This document shows, one piece after another, positions 38,652 to 47,566 of a DNA stretch of 64,000 nucleotides. The position numbers and the translations under genes were made by a program. This DNA is from Ignavibacterium sp037440165 (lineage in GTDB: Bacteria > Bacteroidota > Ignavibacteria > Ignavibacteriales > Ignavibacteriaceae). The stretch is from contig NZ_JBBIUQ010000004.1 in the NCBI RefSeq assembly GCF_037440165.1, positions 1 through 64,000 on the forward strand, written 5' to 3'. Every line of letters starts with the position of its first letter. Positions within the stretch are counted from its first letter, which is position 1. The notes beneath the pieces are model-generated. The model saw only the letters and a program-made list of their open reading frames with translations. It was not told the origin of the DNA and made no database searches.

Positions 38652-38656
38652 ATTTG
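38626..38656 (+). promoter_or_regulatory. Predicted promoter of methylmalonyl-CoA mutase, inside mutL
   Basis: TTG at 38626-38628, 20-bp spacer, TAAATTTG at 38649-38656, overlapping the last codons and stop of mutL and 35 bp before the next ATG. Exact fit to TTG-N20-TAnnTTTG. Confidence 0.65.
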
Positions 38657-38690
38657 AAACACTAATCCGATAACAATTAAAGGTTTCACT

Positions 38691-40346
38691 ATGGCAGATA
38701 AAGAATATCTTGAACAGCGTAAAGCTTATGAAGAAAAAACTCGTGCTGCTAAAACAACAGGTATGAAGTTTACTACTGTCAGTGGTCGTGATATAAATGT
38801 ACTTTATGGTCCGGATGATATTGAGCATATAAATTATCTGTCTGAAATAGGTTTCCCGGGAGAATATCCTTACACAAGAGGAATTCACGCAAACGGTTAT
38901 CGTGGAAAAATCTGGACGATGCGTCAGTTTGCCGGCTTTGGCACTCCTGAAGATACCAATCAAAGATTTCATTATCTGCTTGACAATGGTCAGACTGGTT
39001 TATCAGTCGCATTTGATTTGCCAACTTTAATGGGCTGGGATGCTGATGCTCCATTAAGCGAAGGTGAAGTAGGAATTTGCGGAGTTAGTGTTTCTTCATT
39101 AAAAGATATGGAAGTTCTTTTCGATAAAATTCCTCTTGATAAAGTTTCGACATCTATGACAATTAATTCTCCTGCAGCAATGATATTTGCTTTTTATCTT
39201 GCAGTTGCTCAAAAGCAAGGAGTTGATTTCAAACAACTGAGAGGAACACTTCAAAATGATATTCTGAAAGAATACATAGCGCAGAAAGAATATATCTTTC
39301 CTCCAACACCTTCAATGAGAATTATTGTTGATATGATTGAATTCTGCACAAACGAAGTTCCGCAATGGAATCCGGTTTCTGTCAGCGGATATCACATTCG
39401 TGAAGCTGGTTCAACTGCAGTGCAGGAGTTGGCTTACACACTTGCAGATGGTTTCGCTTACATTGAAGCTTGTATTGAAAGAGGAATGGATGTAGATTCA
39501 TTTGCACCAAGAATTTCATTCTTCTTTAATTCACATCTCGATTTTTTTGAAGAGATTGCAAAGTTTCGAGCTGCAAGAAAAATTTATGCTAAACGAATGC
39601 GAGAAAGATATGGTGCAAAAAATCCAAGAAGCTGGTGGTTACGATTTCATACTCAAACAGCGGGATGTACATTGACTGCTCAACAACCGGAAAATAATAT
39701 TGTAAGAACTGCTATTCAGGCACTTGCCGGAGTTCTTGGCGGAACACAATCACTTCACACTAATTCAATGGATGAAACACTTGCATTACCAAGTGAAAAA
39801 GCTGTTAAGATTGCATTAAGAACTCAGCAGTTGATTGCTTATGAAACAGGTGTAATCAATACTGTTGATCCCCTCGGTGGAAGTTATTTTGTTGAAGCAC
39901 TTACAGATCAGATGGAGAAAGAAGCTAATGAAATCTTTGATCAGATTGATGCTATGGGCGGAGTAATTCCTGCAGTTGAAGCTGGTTACTTTCAAAAGGA
40001 AATTGCAGATGCAGCTTATCGCTATCAGAAAGAAGTTGAGCGAAAAGAAAAAATTATTGTAGGTGTTAATGAATTTGTTGAACCGGATGAAAAAATAGAT
40101 ATTCCAATTCTCACAATTCCGCCTGAAGTAGAGATACAGCAAAAGAAAAGATTAGCTGACTTGAAACAGAGCAGAAATCAGCTTGCTGTTGAAGAATCAT
40201 TAAAAGAAATTAAAGTTGCTGCAATTGATGGCAAAAATCTTATGCCTGTTTTGATCAGAGCAGCACAAAATTATGTAACGCTTGGTGAAATGGTTGGTGA
40301 GTTAAAAGAAGTATTCGGAACATACGAAGAGGTTTCGGTATTCTGA
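38691..40346 (+). CDS. Methylmalonyl-CoA mutase, large (catalytic) subunit
   Basis: 551 residues, the catalytic TIM barrel and C-terminal extension without the cobalamin-binding domain, as in two-subunit mutases. TRGIHANGYRGKIWTMRQFA keeps the tyrosine that contacts the succinyl/methylmalonyl carboxylate; PSMRII keeps the substrate arginine; SGYHIREAG keeps the histidine above B12. These residues favour methylmalonyl-CoA over isobutyryl-CoA. It interconverts methylmalonyl-CoA and succinyl-CoA. The B12-binding subunit, epimerase and MeaB chaperone are not in the window. AAAGG lies 9 bp before the ATG. Confidence 0.9.
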   Translation: MADKEYLEQRKAYEEKTRAAKTTGMKFTTVSGRDINVLYGPDDIEHINYLSEIGFPGEYPYTRGIHANGYRGKIWTMRQFAGFGTPEDTNQRFHYLLDNGQTGLSVAFDLPTLMGWDADAPLSEGEVGICGVSVSSLKDMEVLFDKIPLDKVSTSMTINSPAAMIFAFYLAVAQKQGVDFKQLRGTLQNDILKEYIAQKEYIFPPTPSMRIIVDMIEFCTNEVPQWNPVSVSGYHIREAGSTAVQELAYTLADGFAYIEACIERGMDVDSFAPRISFFFNSHLDFFEEIAKFRAARKIYAKRMRERYGAKNPRSWWLRFHTQTAGCTLTAQQPENNIVRTAIQALAGVLGGTQSLHTNSMDETLALPSEKAVKIALRTQQLIAYETGVINTVDPLGGSYFVEALTDQMEKEANEIFDQIDAMGGVIPAVEAGYFQKEIADAAYRYQKEVERKEKIIVGVNEFVEPDEKIDIPILTIPPEVEIQQKKRLADLKQSRNQLAVEESLKEIKVAAIDGKNLMPVLIRAAQNYVTLGEMVGELKEVFGTYEEVSVF

Positions 40347-41221
40347 TGGTAAAAGATTATTTAAAACTTATTCGCATACCTCAGTGGATTAAAAACTTTT
40401 TTGTATTTGTTCCACTTCTGTTTTCACTTCATCTTTTTGATAAGGATTATTTAATCCTTTCCCTTAAAGCTTTTATTGTTTTTAGTCTCGCATCAAGCTT
40501 TGTTTATGTGGTGAATGACATAATAGATATTGAAGCAGATAAAGCTCATCCAAAAAAGAAAAATCGCCCATTACCATCAGGCAGAATTAAAAAATCTTCA
40601 GCTTTAATACTTGCTATTGTGCTTTTACTGATTGTTCTCTTTTCATATTTCTTTTTTAATGCTCAGTTTATCTCTTTTCTCTACGGATTTTTAATACTCA
40701 ATGTATTGTATTCATTTTACTTAAAGCATATTGTAATTCTGGATATATTCAGCATTGCAGCCGGATTCTCAATCAGAGTGCTTGCTGGTGCAGCTGTAAT
40801 CGAAGTTCCTGTTTCAAGCTGGTTAATTCTTACTACAATGTTTATATCACTATTTCTTGGTGTTATGAAGAGACACTCGGAGCTTGTTCAGGTTGCGGAT
40901 ACTAACAAAGTTACAAGAAAAGTTCTTGCTAAGTATTCAACAAACTTCACTAATCAGATGGCTACAGTTGCGGCATCTGGTGTAATAATATGCTATGCAC
41001 TTTATTCAGTTTCTCAGAGAACTGTTTCTGTCTTTAATACAGAAAATCTTATCTATACTACTCCATTTGTTGTCTTCGGAATTTTCAGATATATGTATCT
41101 TGAATATCAGAACAATCAGGGCGAGAATACAACTCAGGTTATGATAACGGATATTCCTATGATTATGACTGTAATTTGCTATGTAATCGTAACGATTTTA
41201 ATTATTTACAAAATAATATGA
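40346..41221 (+). CDS. UbiA-family prenyltransferase, DPPR synthase-like
   Basis: 291 residues, about eight transmembrane helices. The first Mg-binding motif is NDIIDIEADKAHPKKKNRP, followed by LPSGRI. The opening RIPQWIKNFFVFVPLLFS is typical of the branch annotated as decaprenyl-phosphate phosphoribosyltransferase (5-phosphoribose onto a polyprenyl phosphate), not of quinone or heme prenyltransferases. It overlaps the mutase stop by 1 bp and the lipoprotein start by 4 bp. Exact substrate uncertain. Confidence 0.82.
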   Translation: MVKDYLKLIRIPQWIKNFFVFVPLLFSLHLFDKDYLILSLKAFIVFSLASSFVYVVNDIIDIEADKAHPKKKNRPLPSGRIKKSSALILAIVLLLIVLFSYFFFNAQFISFLYGFLILNVLYSFYLKHIVILDIFSIAAGFSIRVLAGAAVIEVPVSSWLILTTMFISLFLGVMKRHSELVQVADTNKVTRKVLAKYSTNFTNQMATVAASGVIICYALYSVSQRTVSVFNTENLIYTTPFVVFGIFRYMYLEYQNNQGENTTQVMITDIPMIMTVICYVIVTILIIYKII

Positions 41222-41664
41222 GAATTAAATCATTTTTAATTTTATTGTTATCTCTTCTTATTATTGGATGCTGCGGTCAATCAATGACTATTAAAGATTC
41301 TTCCATTACTATTGATGAGGCAAATTGCTGGCTTAATCTAATGCCCGGAGGCAATCCATCTTTTCATTATTCAGGCACTTTTTCAATTAATAAAAATTTA
41401 GCAGACGATTACAAATTGAAACAACTATATGTGTTTTATAAAGATAATCTAATTCATTCATCACAACCACTTCTGCAATTTTATGATGAAATAGTAACTG
41501 ATTCTTCTTCTCTTATTCGCTTTAATTTTTATTCTGAACAGGGAATTAAAGTAACCGAAACTATGATGCAGGCAGAAAATTTAGATTTACTTTTGGTTTT
41601 TGAAATTCAAGGCAAGACTATCGAAAAAGCTGTAAAAGAAATTCCATTAACAAGAGCTTATTAA
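41218..41664 (+). CDS. Small lipoprotein of unknown function
   Basis: 148 residues from the ATG at 41218, which overlaps the upstream stop (ATGA) and begins a lipoprotein signal: MRIKSFLILLLSLLIIGCCG with lipobox LIIGC. The frame opens 14 codons earlier, but that would sit inside the upstream gene and spoil the signal. The mature part is a likely small beta-sandwich (FHYSGTFSINKNL, IRFNFYSEQGIKV). No family recognised. Confidence 0.75.
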   Translation: MRIKSFLILLLSLLIIGCCGQSMTIKDSSITIDEANCWLNLMPGGNPSFHYSGTFSINKNLADDYKLKQLYVFYKDNLIHSSQPLLQFYDEIVTDSSSLIRFNFYSEQGIKVTETMMQAENLDLLLVFEIQGKTIEKAVKEIPLTRAY

Positions 41665-42890
41665 TGATTACTGAAATATTATTGTTATTCATTTTGCTCA
41701 TCTTAAGTGCTTACTTTTCCTCGACTGAAATGGCATACATTGCTGCAAACAAACTTAAACTTGAAGTTAAAACAAAAAAGAAAGACCTTATCGCGAGAAA
41801 CATTTCACACTACCTTAATAATCCAAATGTATTATTTTCCACAATATTGGTTGGGAATAATATTGTAAACATTGCATTTGCTTCTTTAAGTGCTGTAATT
41901 TTAGCCGCAGTCTTTCAATGGAATGAATTTGAAATCCTTATAATCTCGACAATCTTGCTCTTGTTGCTTGGAGAACTGATACCAAAATATTTTGCACACG
42001 AAACGGCGGATATTTTGATTATCTTATCTTTTCCGGTACTTAGAATTGTGACTATTATTTTGTATCCATTTATAAAACTCCTTTCATTCATATCTGATAA
42101 AATCACCTCGAATAGTAAATCACAGAAAGCAGAAAATATTTCTTTTCTATTTGATAAAGAGGATATAAAGGAATTACTTTATGAAGGACATAAAGCAGGT
42201 AAAGTCCATTCGCACGAAAAAAACATTATTGAAAAAGTAATTGATCTTGGTGAGCAAAAAGTATATGAAGCTATGCGTCCGAGAACTGAGATTGTTGGTT
42301 TGGAAATTAACTCATCAATAGAAGAAGTTCATCATAAATTCATCGAATCAGGTTTTTCAAAACTCATAGTATATGAGGATAATCTTGATAACATTAAAGG
42401 TGTTATTCTTGCAAAAGATTTATTCAGTATTCCAAAAAATATAATTCAGGTTATTCGTGAGATTAAATTTTATCCTGAAACCAAAAGAAGTCTTGAAGTA
42501 TTGAATGAACTACTTGAAAGCAAAATATCTATAGCTGTTGTCATAGATGAATTTGGCGGGACGGCAGGAATAGTTACAATGGAAGATATAATTGAGGAAT
42601 TATTTGGTGAAATTAAAGATGAATATGATGTGGAAGAACATATCTGTAGAAGAATTTCTCGCGATACATACCTGATTAGTGGTAAAGTTGAAATCGATCA
42701 CTTAAACGAGAAATATAAAATCGGAATCCCTGAAGGAGATTATGAAACTATTGCCGGCTATATTGAAAATCGTCTGGGAAGAATTCCAAAACAAGGTGAA
42801 TCATTTTTAATTGATAATTTTGATTTTATAGTTGTTAGAGCTACTCATACCAAAATAGACCTTGTAAAATTGATTGTAAGAAATGAATAA
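41664..42890 (+). CDS. CNNM/CorC-family transporter-like protein (HlyC/CorC)
   Basis: 408 residues. DUF21/CNNM membrane domain at 1-170 with about four helices (LLILSAYFSSTEMAYIAANK is its signature), a CBS pair at about 200-320 (MRPRTEIVGLE, VVIDEFGGTAGIVTMEDIIE), and a C-terminal CorC_HlyC domain (GDYETIAGYIENRLGRIPK). The family is linked to magnesium or cobalt efflux, and some members to sodium. Overlaps its neighbours by 1 and 8 bp, so it is in the same operon. Confidence 0.9.
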   Translation: MITEILLLFILLILSAYFSSTEMAYIAANKLKLEVKTKKKDLIARNISHYLNNPNVLFSTILVGNNIVNIAFASLSAVILAAVFQWNEFEILIISTILLLLLGELIPKYFAHETADILIILSFPVLRIVTIILYPFIKLLSFISDKITSNSKSQKAENISFLFDKEDIKELLYEGHKAGKVHSHEKNIIEKVIDLGEQKVYEAMRPRTEIVGLEINSSIEEVHHKFIESGFSKLIVYEDNLDNIKGVILAKDLFSIPKNIIQVIREIKFYPETKRSLEVLNELLESKISIAVVIDEFGGTAGIVTMEDIIEELFGEIKDEYDVEEHICRRISRDTYLISGKVEIDHLNEKYKIGIPEGDYETIAGYIENRLGRIPKQGESFLIDNFDFIVVRATHTKIDLVKLIVRNE

Positions 42891-43284
42891 TCGGATGATC
42901 GTCTTATTCGATGGAGTATGTAACTTCTGCAACTATTGGGTCAATTTTCTTCTTAAGCGGGACAAAAAAAATATTTTTCTTTTTGCCGCACTTCAATCAG
43001 AATCAGGACAGAAACTGCTAAGAAAATTCAATTTATCCACAACGGACTTCGATACATTTATTTTAATAGATGGGAAAATATATCAAACTAAATCTGATGC
43101 AGTAATATCCATTGCAAAGAATCTTTCTGGTTTTCCAAAACTGGTTGTAATTGGTAAATTTCTTCCTAAGTTTATAAGAGATTATATGTATGACTTGATT
43201 GCAAAAAACAGATATAAAATTTTTGGAAAAAGAGAAAGCTGCAGAATTCCTTCTTTGGAAGAAAAAGAAAAATTTTTAATCTAA
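42883..43284 (+). CDS. DCC-family thiol-disulfide oxidoreductase-like protein (DUF393)
   Basis: 133 residues. Opens with VLFDGVCNFCNYWVNFLLKR, the DxxCxxC motif that names the DCC family, and has a thioredoxin-like length. Members are predicted redox proteins; the function is unproven. Met5 is another possible start. Last gene of the run from the mutase. Confidence 0.85.
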   Translation: MNNRMIVLFDGVCNFCNYWVNFLLKRDKKNIFLFAALQSESGQKLLRKFNLSTTDFDTFILIDGKIYQTKSDAVISIAKNLSGFPKLVVIGKFLPKFIRDYMYDLIAKNRYKIFGKRESCRIPSLEEKEKFLI

Positions 43285-43358
43285 AGCCAAACTCTCATTC
43301 ATATCAGATCAACAATAATTTAACTTATTAAATCAATCACACTCTAATGAATATTACA

Positions 43359-43389
43359 TTGGGTAAGACTCATTTTTAAGTTAAATTTG
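43359..43389 (+). promoter_or_regulatory. Predicted Bacteroidota-type promoter of tgt
   Basis: TTG at 43359-43361, 20-bp spacer, TAAATTTG at 43382-43389, 23 bp before the tgt start. Exact fit to TTG-N20-TAnnTTTG. Confidence 0.7.
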
Positions 43390-43412
43390 TATTGAAAAAT
43401 TGTGATTGATTA

Positions 43413-44546
43413 TTGCTTAGACTTAACTTAATTGCTCAGGACAAAAATTCCAAAGCACGAGCTGGCTGGTTTCAGACAGATCATGGAATTGTCGAAACAC
43501 CGATATTCATGCCAGTCGGAACTCAGGGAACTGTTAAAGCTGTAAACCAGAATTATCTTGAACACGAAATAAAAGCGCAAATTGTTCTTTCAAATACTTA
43601 TCATCTTTATTTAAGACCAGGAACTGAAATTCTTGAAGCTGCTGGCGGATTGCATAAGTTTATGAATTGGCAAAAACTTATTTTAACTGACAGTGGTGGT
43701 TATCAGGTATTTAGTCTTACTGAGCTAAGAAAATTAAAGGAAAACGGAGTTGAATTTCGCTCTCATCTTGATGGTTCGAAACATTTTTTCACTCCGGAAA
43801 AAGTTATTCAGATACAAAGAAGCATTGGTTCTGACATTATGATGGTCCTTGATGAATGTGCACCTTATCCTTGTGAGTATGAATACGCTAAAAAATCTGT
43901 ACAGCTAACAAGCAACTGGGCTGTACTTAACAAAAATGCGTTTATAAACTCTGAACCGAAATACGGACATACTCAGTATCTGTTCGGAATTATTCAGGGA
44001 AGTGTTTATAAAGACTTAAGAAAAAAATCAGCCGAGGATTTACTCGAATTGGATTTCGACAGTTATGCAATTGGCGGATTGGCAGTTGGTGAACCAACAG
44101 AACAAATGTACGAATTAGTTGATTATACAACTGACTTTATGCCATTTGACAGACCAAGATATTTAATGGGAGTTGGAAGACCTGAAAATATTCTTGAATC
44201 CATTGCTCGTGGAGTTGATATGTTCGATTGTGTAATGCCGACAAGAAATGCGCGTAACGCAAATGTTTTTACCTGGAATGGTACTTTGTCAATGCGTAAC
44301 GCAAAATACAAAGATGATTTTAATCCTCTTGATGAAAATTGTAATTGTTATACCTGCAGAAATTTTAGCAGAGCATATATAAGACATTTATTTGTTGCGG
44401 AAGAAATTCTGGCTCTTGAGCTTGCATCAATTCATAATTTATATTTTTATCTCGAGTTAGTTCGGCAAGCACGAGCAAAAATAATCGATGGTTCTTTTTA
44501 TTTGTGGAAAAATGAAATTATAAACAATATATCAATCAGAAACTAA
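43413..44546 (+). CDS. tgt: Queuine/preQ1 tRNA-guanine transglycosylase
   Basis: 377 residues. Exchanges guanine 34 of GU(N) anticodon tRNAs for preQ1. Family elements: PIFMPVGTQGTVKAV, LILTDSGGYQVFSL with the acid/base aspartate, VLDECAPYP, the Gly-rich GGLAVGEP, the nucleophile region GVDMFDCVMPTRNARN, and the zinc site CNCYTCRNFSRAYIRHL. TTG start; there is no in-frame ATG before the conserved N-terminus. Confidence 0.97.
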   Translation: MLRLNLIAQDKNSKARAGWFQTDHGIVETPIFMPVGTQGTVKAVNQNYLEHEIKAQIVLSNTYHLYLRPGTEILEAAGGLHKFMNWQKLILTDSGGYQVFSLTELRKLKENGVEFRSHLDGSKHFFTPEKVIQIQRSIGSDIMMVLDECAPYPCEYEYAKKSVQLTSNWAVLNKNAFINSEPKYGHTQYLFGIIQGSVYKDLRKKSAEDLLELDFDSYAIGGLAVGEPTEQMYELVDYTTDFMPFDRPRYLMGVGRPENILESIARGVDMFDCVMPTRNARNANVFTWNGTLSMRNAKYKDDFNPLDENCNCYTCRNFSRAYIRHLFVAEEILALELASIHNLYFYLELVRQARAKIIDGSFYLWKNEIINNISIRN

Positions 44547-44559
44547 AAAAGGAGTGAAA

Positions 44560-44874
44560 ATGATAGAAACTATTATTGCAATGGCACCTCAAAATGGCGG
44601 AGGCGGAAGCGCTAATCTTATAAGCACCTTGATTATGTTCGGTGCAATTTTTTTGATTTTTTATTTTATGATAATCAGACCTCAGCAAAAAAGAGCAAAA
44701 GAAAGAGAGAAAATGTTAAACGCTCTTGAAAAAGGCGATAAAGTAATCACTTCAGGTGGTATTCACGGTACAATCGCTGGTCTGGAAGAAAAAACGGTTC
44801 TGCTTCAGATTGCTGATAATGTAAAAATTAAAGTTGATAGAAGTGCAATTAATATAGTTGAAAAGAAATCGTAA
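44560..44874 (+). CDS. yajC: Preprotein translocase subunit YajC
   Basis: 104 residues from the ATG at 44560, with AAAGGAG about 6 bp upstream; a GTG two codons earlier is too close to that site. One transmembrane helix (about 20-38, then MIIRPQQKRAKEREKML) and a small C-terminal domain (GDKVITSGGIHGTIAGLEEK). SecDF-associated. It follows tgt directly, the classic tgt-yajC order; secD is not next. Confidence 0.95.
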   Translation: MIETIIAMAPQNGGGGSANLISTLIMFGAIFLIFYFMIIRPQQKRAKEREKMLNALEKGDKVITSGGIHGTIAGLEEKTVLLQIADNVKIKVDRSAINIVEKKS

Positions 44875-44879
44875 AAAAC

Positions 44880-46082
44880 ATGAATCCATTCTGCTCTGTC
44901 GAACAAGCCATTGAAGAAATTAAAAATGGTAAAGTAGTTATCGTAGTTGACGATGAAGATCGTGAAAATGAGGGCGACTTCATCTGTGCTGCCGAATGTG
45001 TCACTCCGGATATTGTGAATTTTATGGTAACACACGGAAGGGGAATGTTGTGTGTTGCATTGAGTAAAAAAAGACTTGATGAACTTAATCTACCACTAAT
45101 GGTTGATACTAACTCCGCTCTTCACGGCACACAATTCACAATTACCGTTGATGCCATTGAAGGGACTACAACAGGCATTTCGGCAGCTGACAGAGCATTA
45201 ACAATAAAAAAATTAGTTGATGAAAATTCCAAACCAGAAGACTTTGCACGTCCCGGACATATTTTCCCGCTTCGTGCTTTTGATGAAGGTGTGCTTCGAA
45301 GAGCAGGGCATACTGAAGCAGCGGTTGATCTTTGCCGTTTAGCTAATCTTAAACCTGCAGGTGTCTTGTGCGAAATTCTCCGTGATGACGGTGAGATGGC
45401 TCGTGTTCATGAACTAATTGAAGTTGCAAAGAAATTTAATCTGAAAATTTTAACTGTGCAGGATTTAATCCAGTATCGTGTAAGAAATGAAGTTCTTATT
45501 GAAAAAATAACTGATATAAATTTTCCAACTGCTCATGGTGAATTCAGACTTCATCTTTACAGAAATTTGCTCGATAGGAAAAAACAAGTAGCAGTTGTAA
45601 AAGGCACTCCAAATCCTGATGTACCATTTATCGTGCGAATGCATTCAGAATGTTTAACAGGTGATGTGTTTCATTCACTTAGATGTGATTGTCATGATCA
45701 GCTTAATTATGCATTAGATCTTATTGAACAAAATGGCTCTGGTGCTTTGGTTTATATGCGGCAGGAAGGAAGAGGAATTGGTCTTGAGAATAAAATCAAA
45801 GCTTATAAACTTCAGGATAAAGGCTTAGACACTGTAGAAGCTAATGAAAAACTTGGCTTCAAACCAGACTTGAGAGATTATGGAATTGGTGCACAAATAC
45901 TCCTTGATCTTGGGATCAGAAAAATCAGATTATTAACTAATAATCCTAAAAAAGTTATTGGTCTGAAAGGTTACGGATTAGAAATCGTCGAAAGAGTACC
46001 GATCGAAATACCACCAAACAGCAATAATGAAAAATATTTAAAGACAAAGCGTGATAAGCTTGGACATATCATCTTAAAATAA
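44880..46082 (+). CDS. ribBA: Bifunctional DHBP synthase / GTP cyclohydrolase II
   Basis: 400 residues. N-terminal domain (1-200): DHBP synthase (ribulose-5-phosphate to the 4-carbon unit), with DDEDRENEGDF and GRPGHIFPLRA-type sequence (ARPGHIFPLRA) and HTEAAVDL. C-terminal domain (200-400): GTP cyclohydrolase II with zinc cysteines in HSECLTGDVFHSLRCDCHDQ, catalytic RQEGRGIGLENKIKAYKLQD, and the LLTNNPKK tail. Both active sites look intact. Starts riboflavin synthesis; no other rib gene nearby. Confidence 0.96.
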   Translation: MNPFCSVEQAIEEIKNGKVVIVVDDEDRENEGDFICAAECVTPDIVNFMVTHGRGMLCVALSKKRLDELNLPLMVDTNSALHGTQFTITVDAIEGTTTGISAADRALTIKKLVDENSKPEDFARPGHIFPLRAFDEGVLRRAGHTEAAVDLCRLANLKPAGVLCEILRDDGEMARVHELIEVAKKFNLKILTVQDLIQYRVRNEVLIEKITDINFPTAHGEFRLHLYRNLLDRKKQVAVVKGTPNPDVPFIVRMHSECLTGDVFHSLRCDCHDQLNYALDLIEQNGSGALVYMRQEGRGIGLENKIKAYKLQDKGLDTVEANEKLGFKPDLRDYGIGAQILLDLGIRKIRLLTNNPKKVIGLKGYGLEIVERVPIEIPPNSNNEKYLKTKRDKLGHIILK

Positions 46083-46191
46083 ATTTTAATTCAATAATAA
46101 CTTATTCTTCTTTAGTGTATTAACTTCCAGGAATTTCTTTTCTCACTTCATAATGCTATTTTAGAATTGCAAACAATCACCGGCTTTGAAA

Positions 46192-47511
46192 ATGAAAATG
46201 TTAAAAATTCTTCTGATTATTTTTTTACTCGCCTCAACTTTTTGCGTCTCTCAGCAAAAAACTGTTTATCTTGGATTTATTGAAGGAGATATTGATCTTG
46301 GATTATCTCCTTATGTTTCCAGAGTAATTAGAGAAGCAGAAAAGAACAATGCAGATGCAATCATTTTTAAGATAAACACTTTTGGCGGAAGAGTAGATGC
46401 AGCAACTCAGATTAAGGATGCGATTCTTTCCAGTAAAATAAAAACAGTGGCTTTTGTTAATAACCGCGCTATTTCGGCTGGTGCACTGATTGCGCTCTCG
46501 TGCATCACAATTGTAATGGCACCCGGAAGCAATTTTGGTGCTGCTACCGTTGTTGATCAGACAGGGCAAAAAGTTGGTGAAAAGTATCAATCTTATATGC
46601 GTTCGGAAATGCGTTCAACTGCCGAGAAAAACGGAAGACCTACTGATATCGCTCAAGCGATGGTAGATGAAAGAATTGTTATTCCAGGACTTAGTGATAG
46701 TACTCAGCTTGTAACTCTTACCTCGGAAGAGGCTGTTAAATATAAAATGGCCGATACCATTATTTCTAAATTAGATGACGTTTTAAAATATTTAAATCTT
46801 GGAAATGCGGAAGTCATTGATATCAGAACTAACTGGGCTGAAGATGTTGTTAGATTTTTGAGCCATCCTATTATTTCTTCAATACTTTTAATGATTGGAT
46901 TTTTTGGTTTACTTGCTGAAATTAAAACTCCTGGTTGGGGTTTACCTGGCACAGCCGGATTGATTGCTCTGGCGCTATTCTTTGGCTCATCATACATACT
47001 TCAACTTGCTTCAATAGTTGAAATATTAATGTTTATAGTTGGAATAATTTTAATAGCTGTTGAAATATTTGTTTTGCCAGGATTTGGAGTGCCTGGAATT
47101 TTGGGGATAATTCTGGTATTTGCTTCAATCTTTTTTTCTCTGCTTGGGGGTGATCCTTTTATCAACTTCGAGACGATTTCATTAGCGATTATTCAGTTGA
47201 CTATAGCGATTATAGCTGCAATAATCATGGTATTTTTACTTGCTAAGTATCTGCCCAAAACTTCTGCTTTTAGTAAACTAGTTTTATCAGAATCAGAAAA
47301 AGCTGACCAAGGTTTCGTTTCTTATCCATCTGAAACTTCTTTAATTGGTAAAACAGGAAAAGCATTAACTGTGTTAAGACCAGCGGGCATTGCAGAAATC
47401 GATGGTAAAAAATACGATGTTATTGCTGACAATGAATATATTGAACCGGGAAAAGTTATTAAGGTGATTAGAGTCGAAGGAATTAAAGTAGTTGTTTCAG
47501 AGATTAAGTAG
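46192..47511 (+). CDS. NfeD-type membrane serine protease
   Basis: 439 residues from the ATG at 46192 (46198 is equally possible; TTG at 46186). Signal/anchor helix at 5-20. ClpP-like protease domain at about 25-210 with ITFGG-like INTFGGRVDAATQI, the nucleophile serine in NNRAISAGALIALSC, and a lysine-containing segment KVGEKYQSYMRSEM as expected for a Ser-Lys dyad. Four transmembrane helices at about 225-370, then an NfeD OB-fold domain (SLIGKTGKALTVLRPAGIAE). Full-length members cleave or organise membrane proteins and usually pair with a stomatin; none lies next to it. Confidence 0.88.
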   Translation: MKMLKILLIIFLLASTFCVSQQKTVYLGFIEGDIDLGLSPYVSRVIREAEKNNADAIIFKINTFGGRVDAATQIKDAILSSKIKTVAFVNNRAISAGALIALSCITIVMAPGSNFGAATVVDQTGQKVGEKYQSYMRSEMRSTAEKNGRPTDIAQAMVDERIVIPGLSDSTQLVTLTSEEAVKYKMADTIISKLDDVLKYLNLGNAEVIDIRTNWAEDVVRFLSHPIISSILLMIGFFGLLAEIKTPGWGLPGTAGLIALALFFGSSYILQLASIVEILMFIVGIILIAVEIFVLPGFGVPGILGIILVFASIFFSLLGGDPFINFETISLAIIQLTIAIIAAIIMVFLLAKYLPKTSAFSKLVLSESEKADQGFVSYPSETSLIGKTGKALTVLRPAGIAEIDGKKYDVIADNEYIEPGKVIKVIRVEGIKVVVSEIK

Positions 47512-47532
47512 CCGCAAGTTTCAGCTTGCGGC
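47511..47532. terminator. Predicted hairpin between convergent genes
   Basis: GCCGCAAG (47511-47518), loop TTTCAG, CTTGCGGC (47525-47532): a perfect 8-bp GC-rich stem. On the plus strand it is followed only by TTTGGGTT; the reverse strand has CTACTTAATC after the stem. Placed where both the NfeD gene and the minus-strand lipoprotein gene end. Confidence 0.6.
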
Positions 47533-47566
47533 TTTGGGTTAAAGTAGTATTATTAAACTTGTTTAA

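Noticed and set aside
38565..38972. 135-residue antisense reading frame across the mutL/mutase junction
   Set aside because: It overlaps two well-supported genes and its translation has no family motif.
38691..40346. Isobutyryl-CoA or 2-hydroxyisobutyryl-CoA mutase
   Set aside because: The tyrosine of the TRG...GYRG element and the arginine of PSMRII, typical of methylmalonyl-CoA mutase, are both present.
46303..46997. Antisense reading frames inside the NfeD gene
   Set aside because: Both mirror a strongly conserved protein and lack coding signs of their own.
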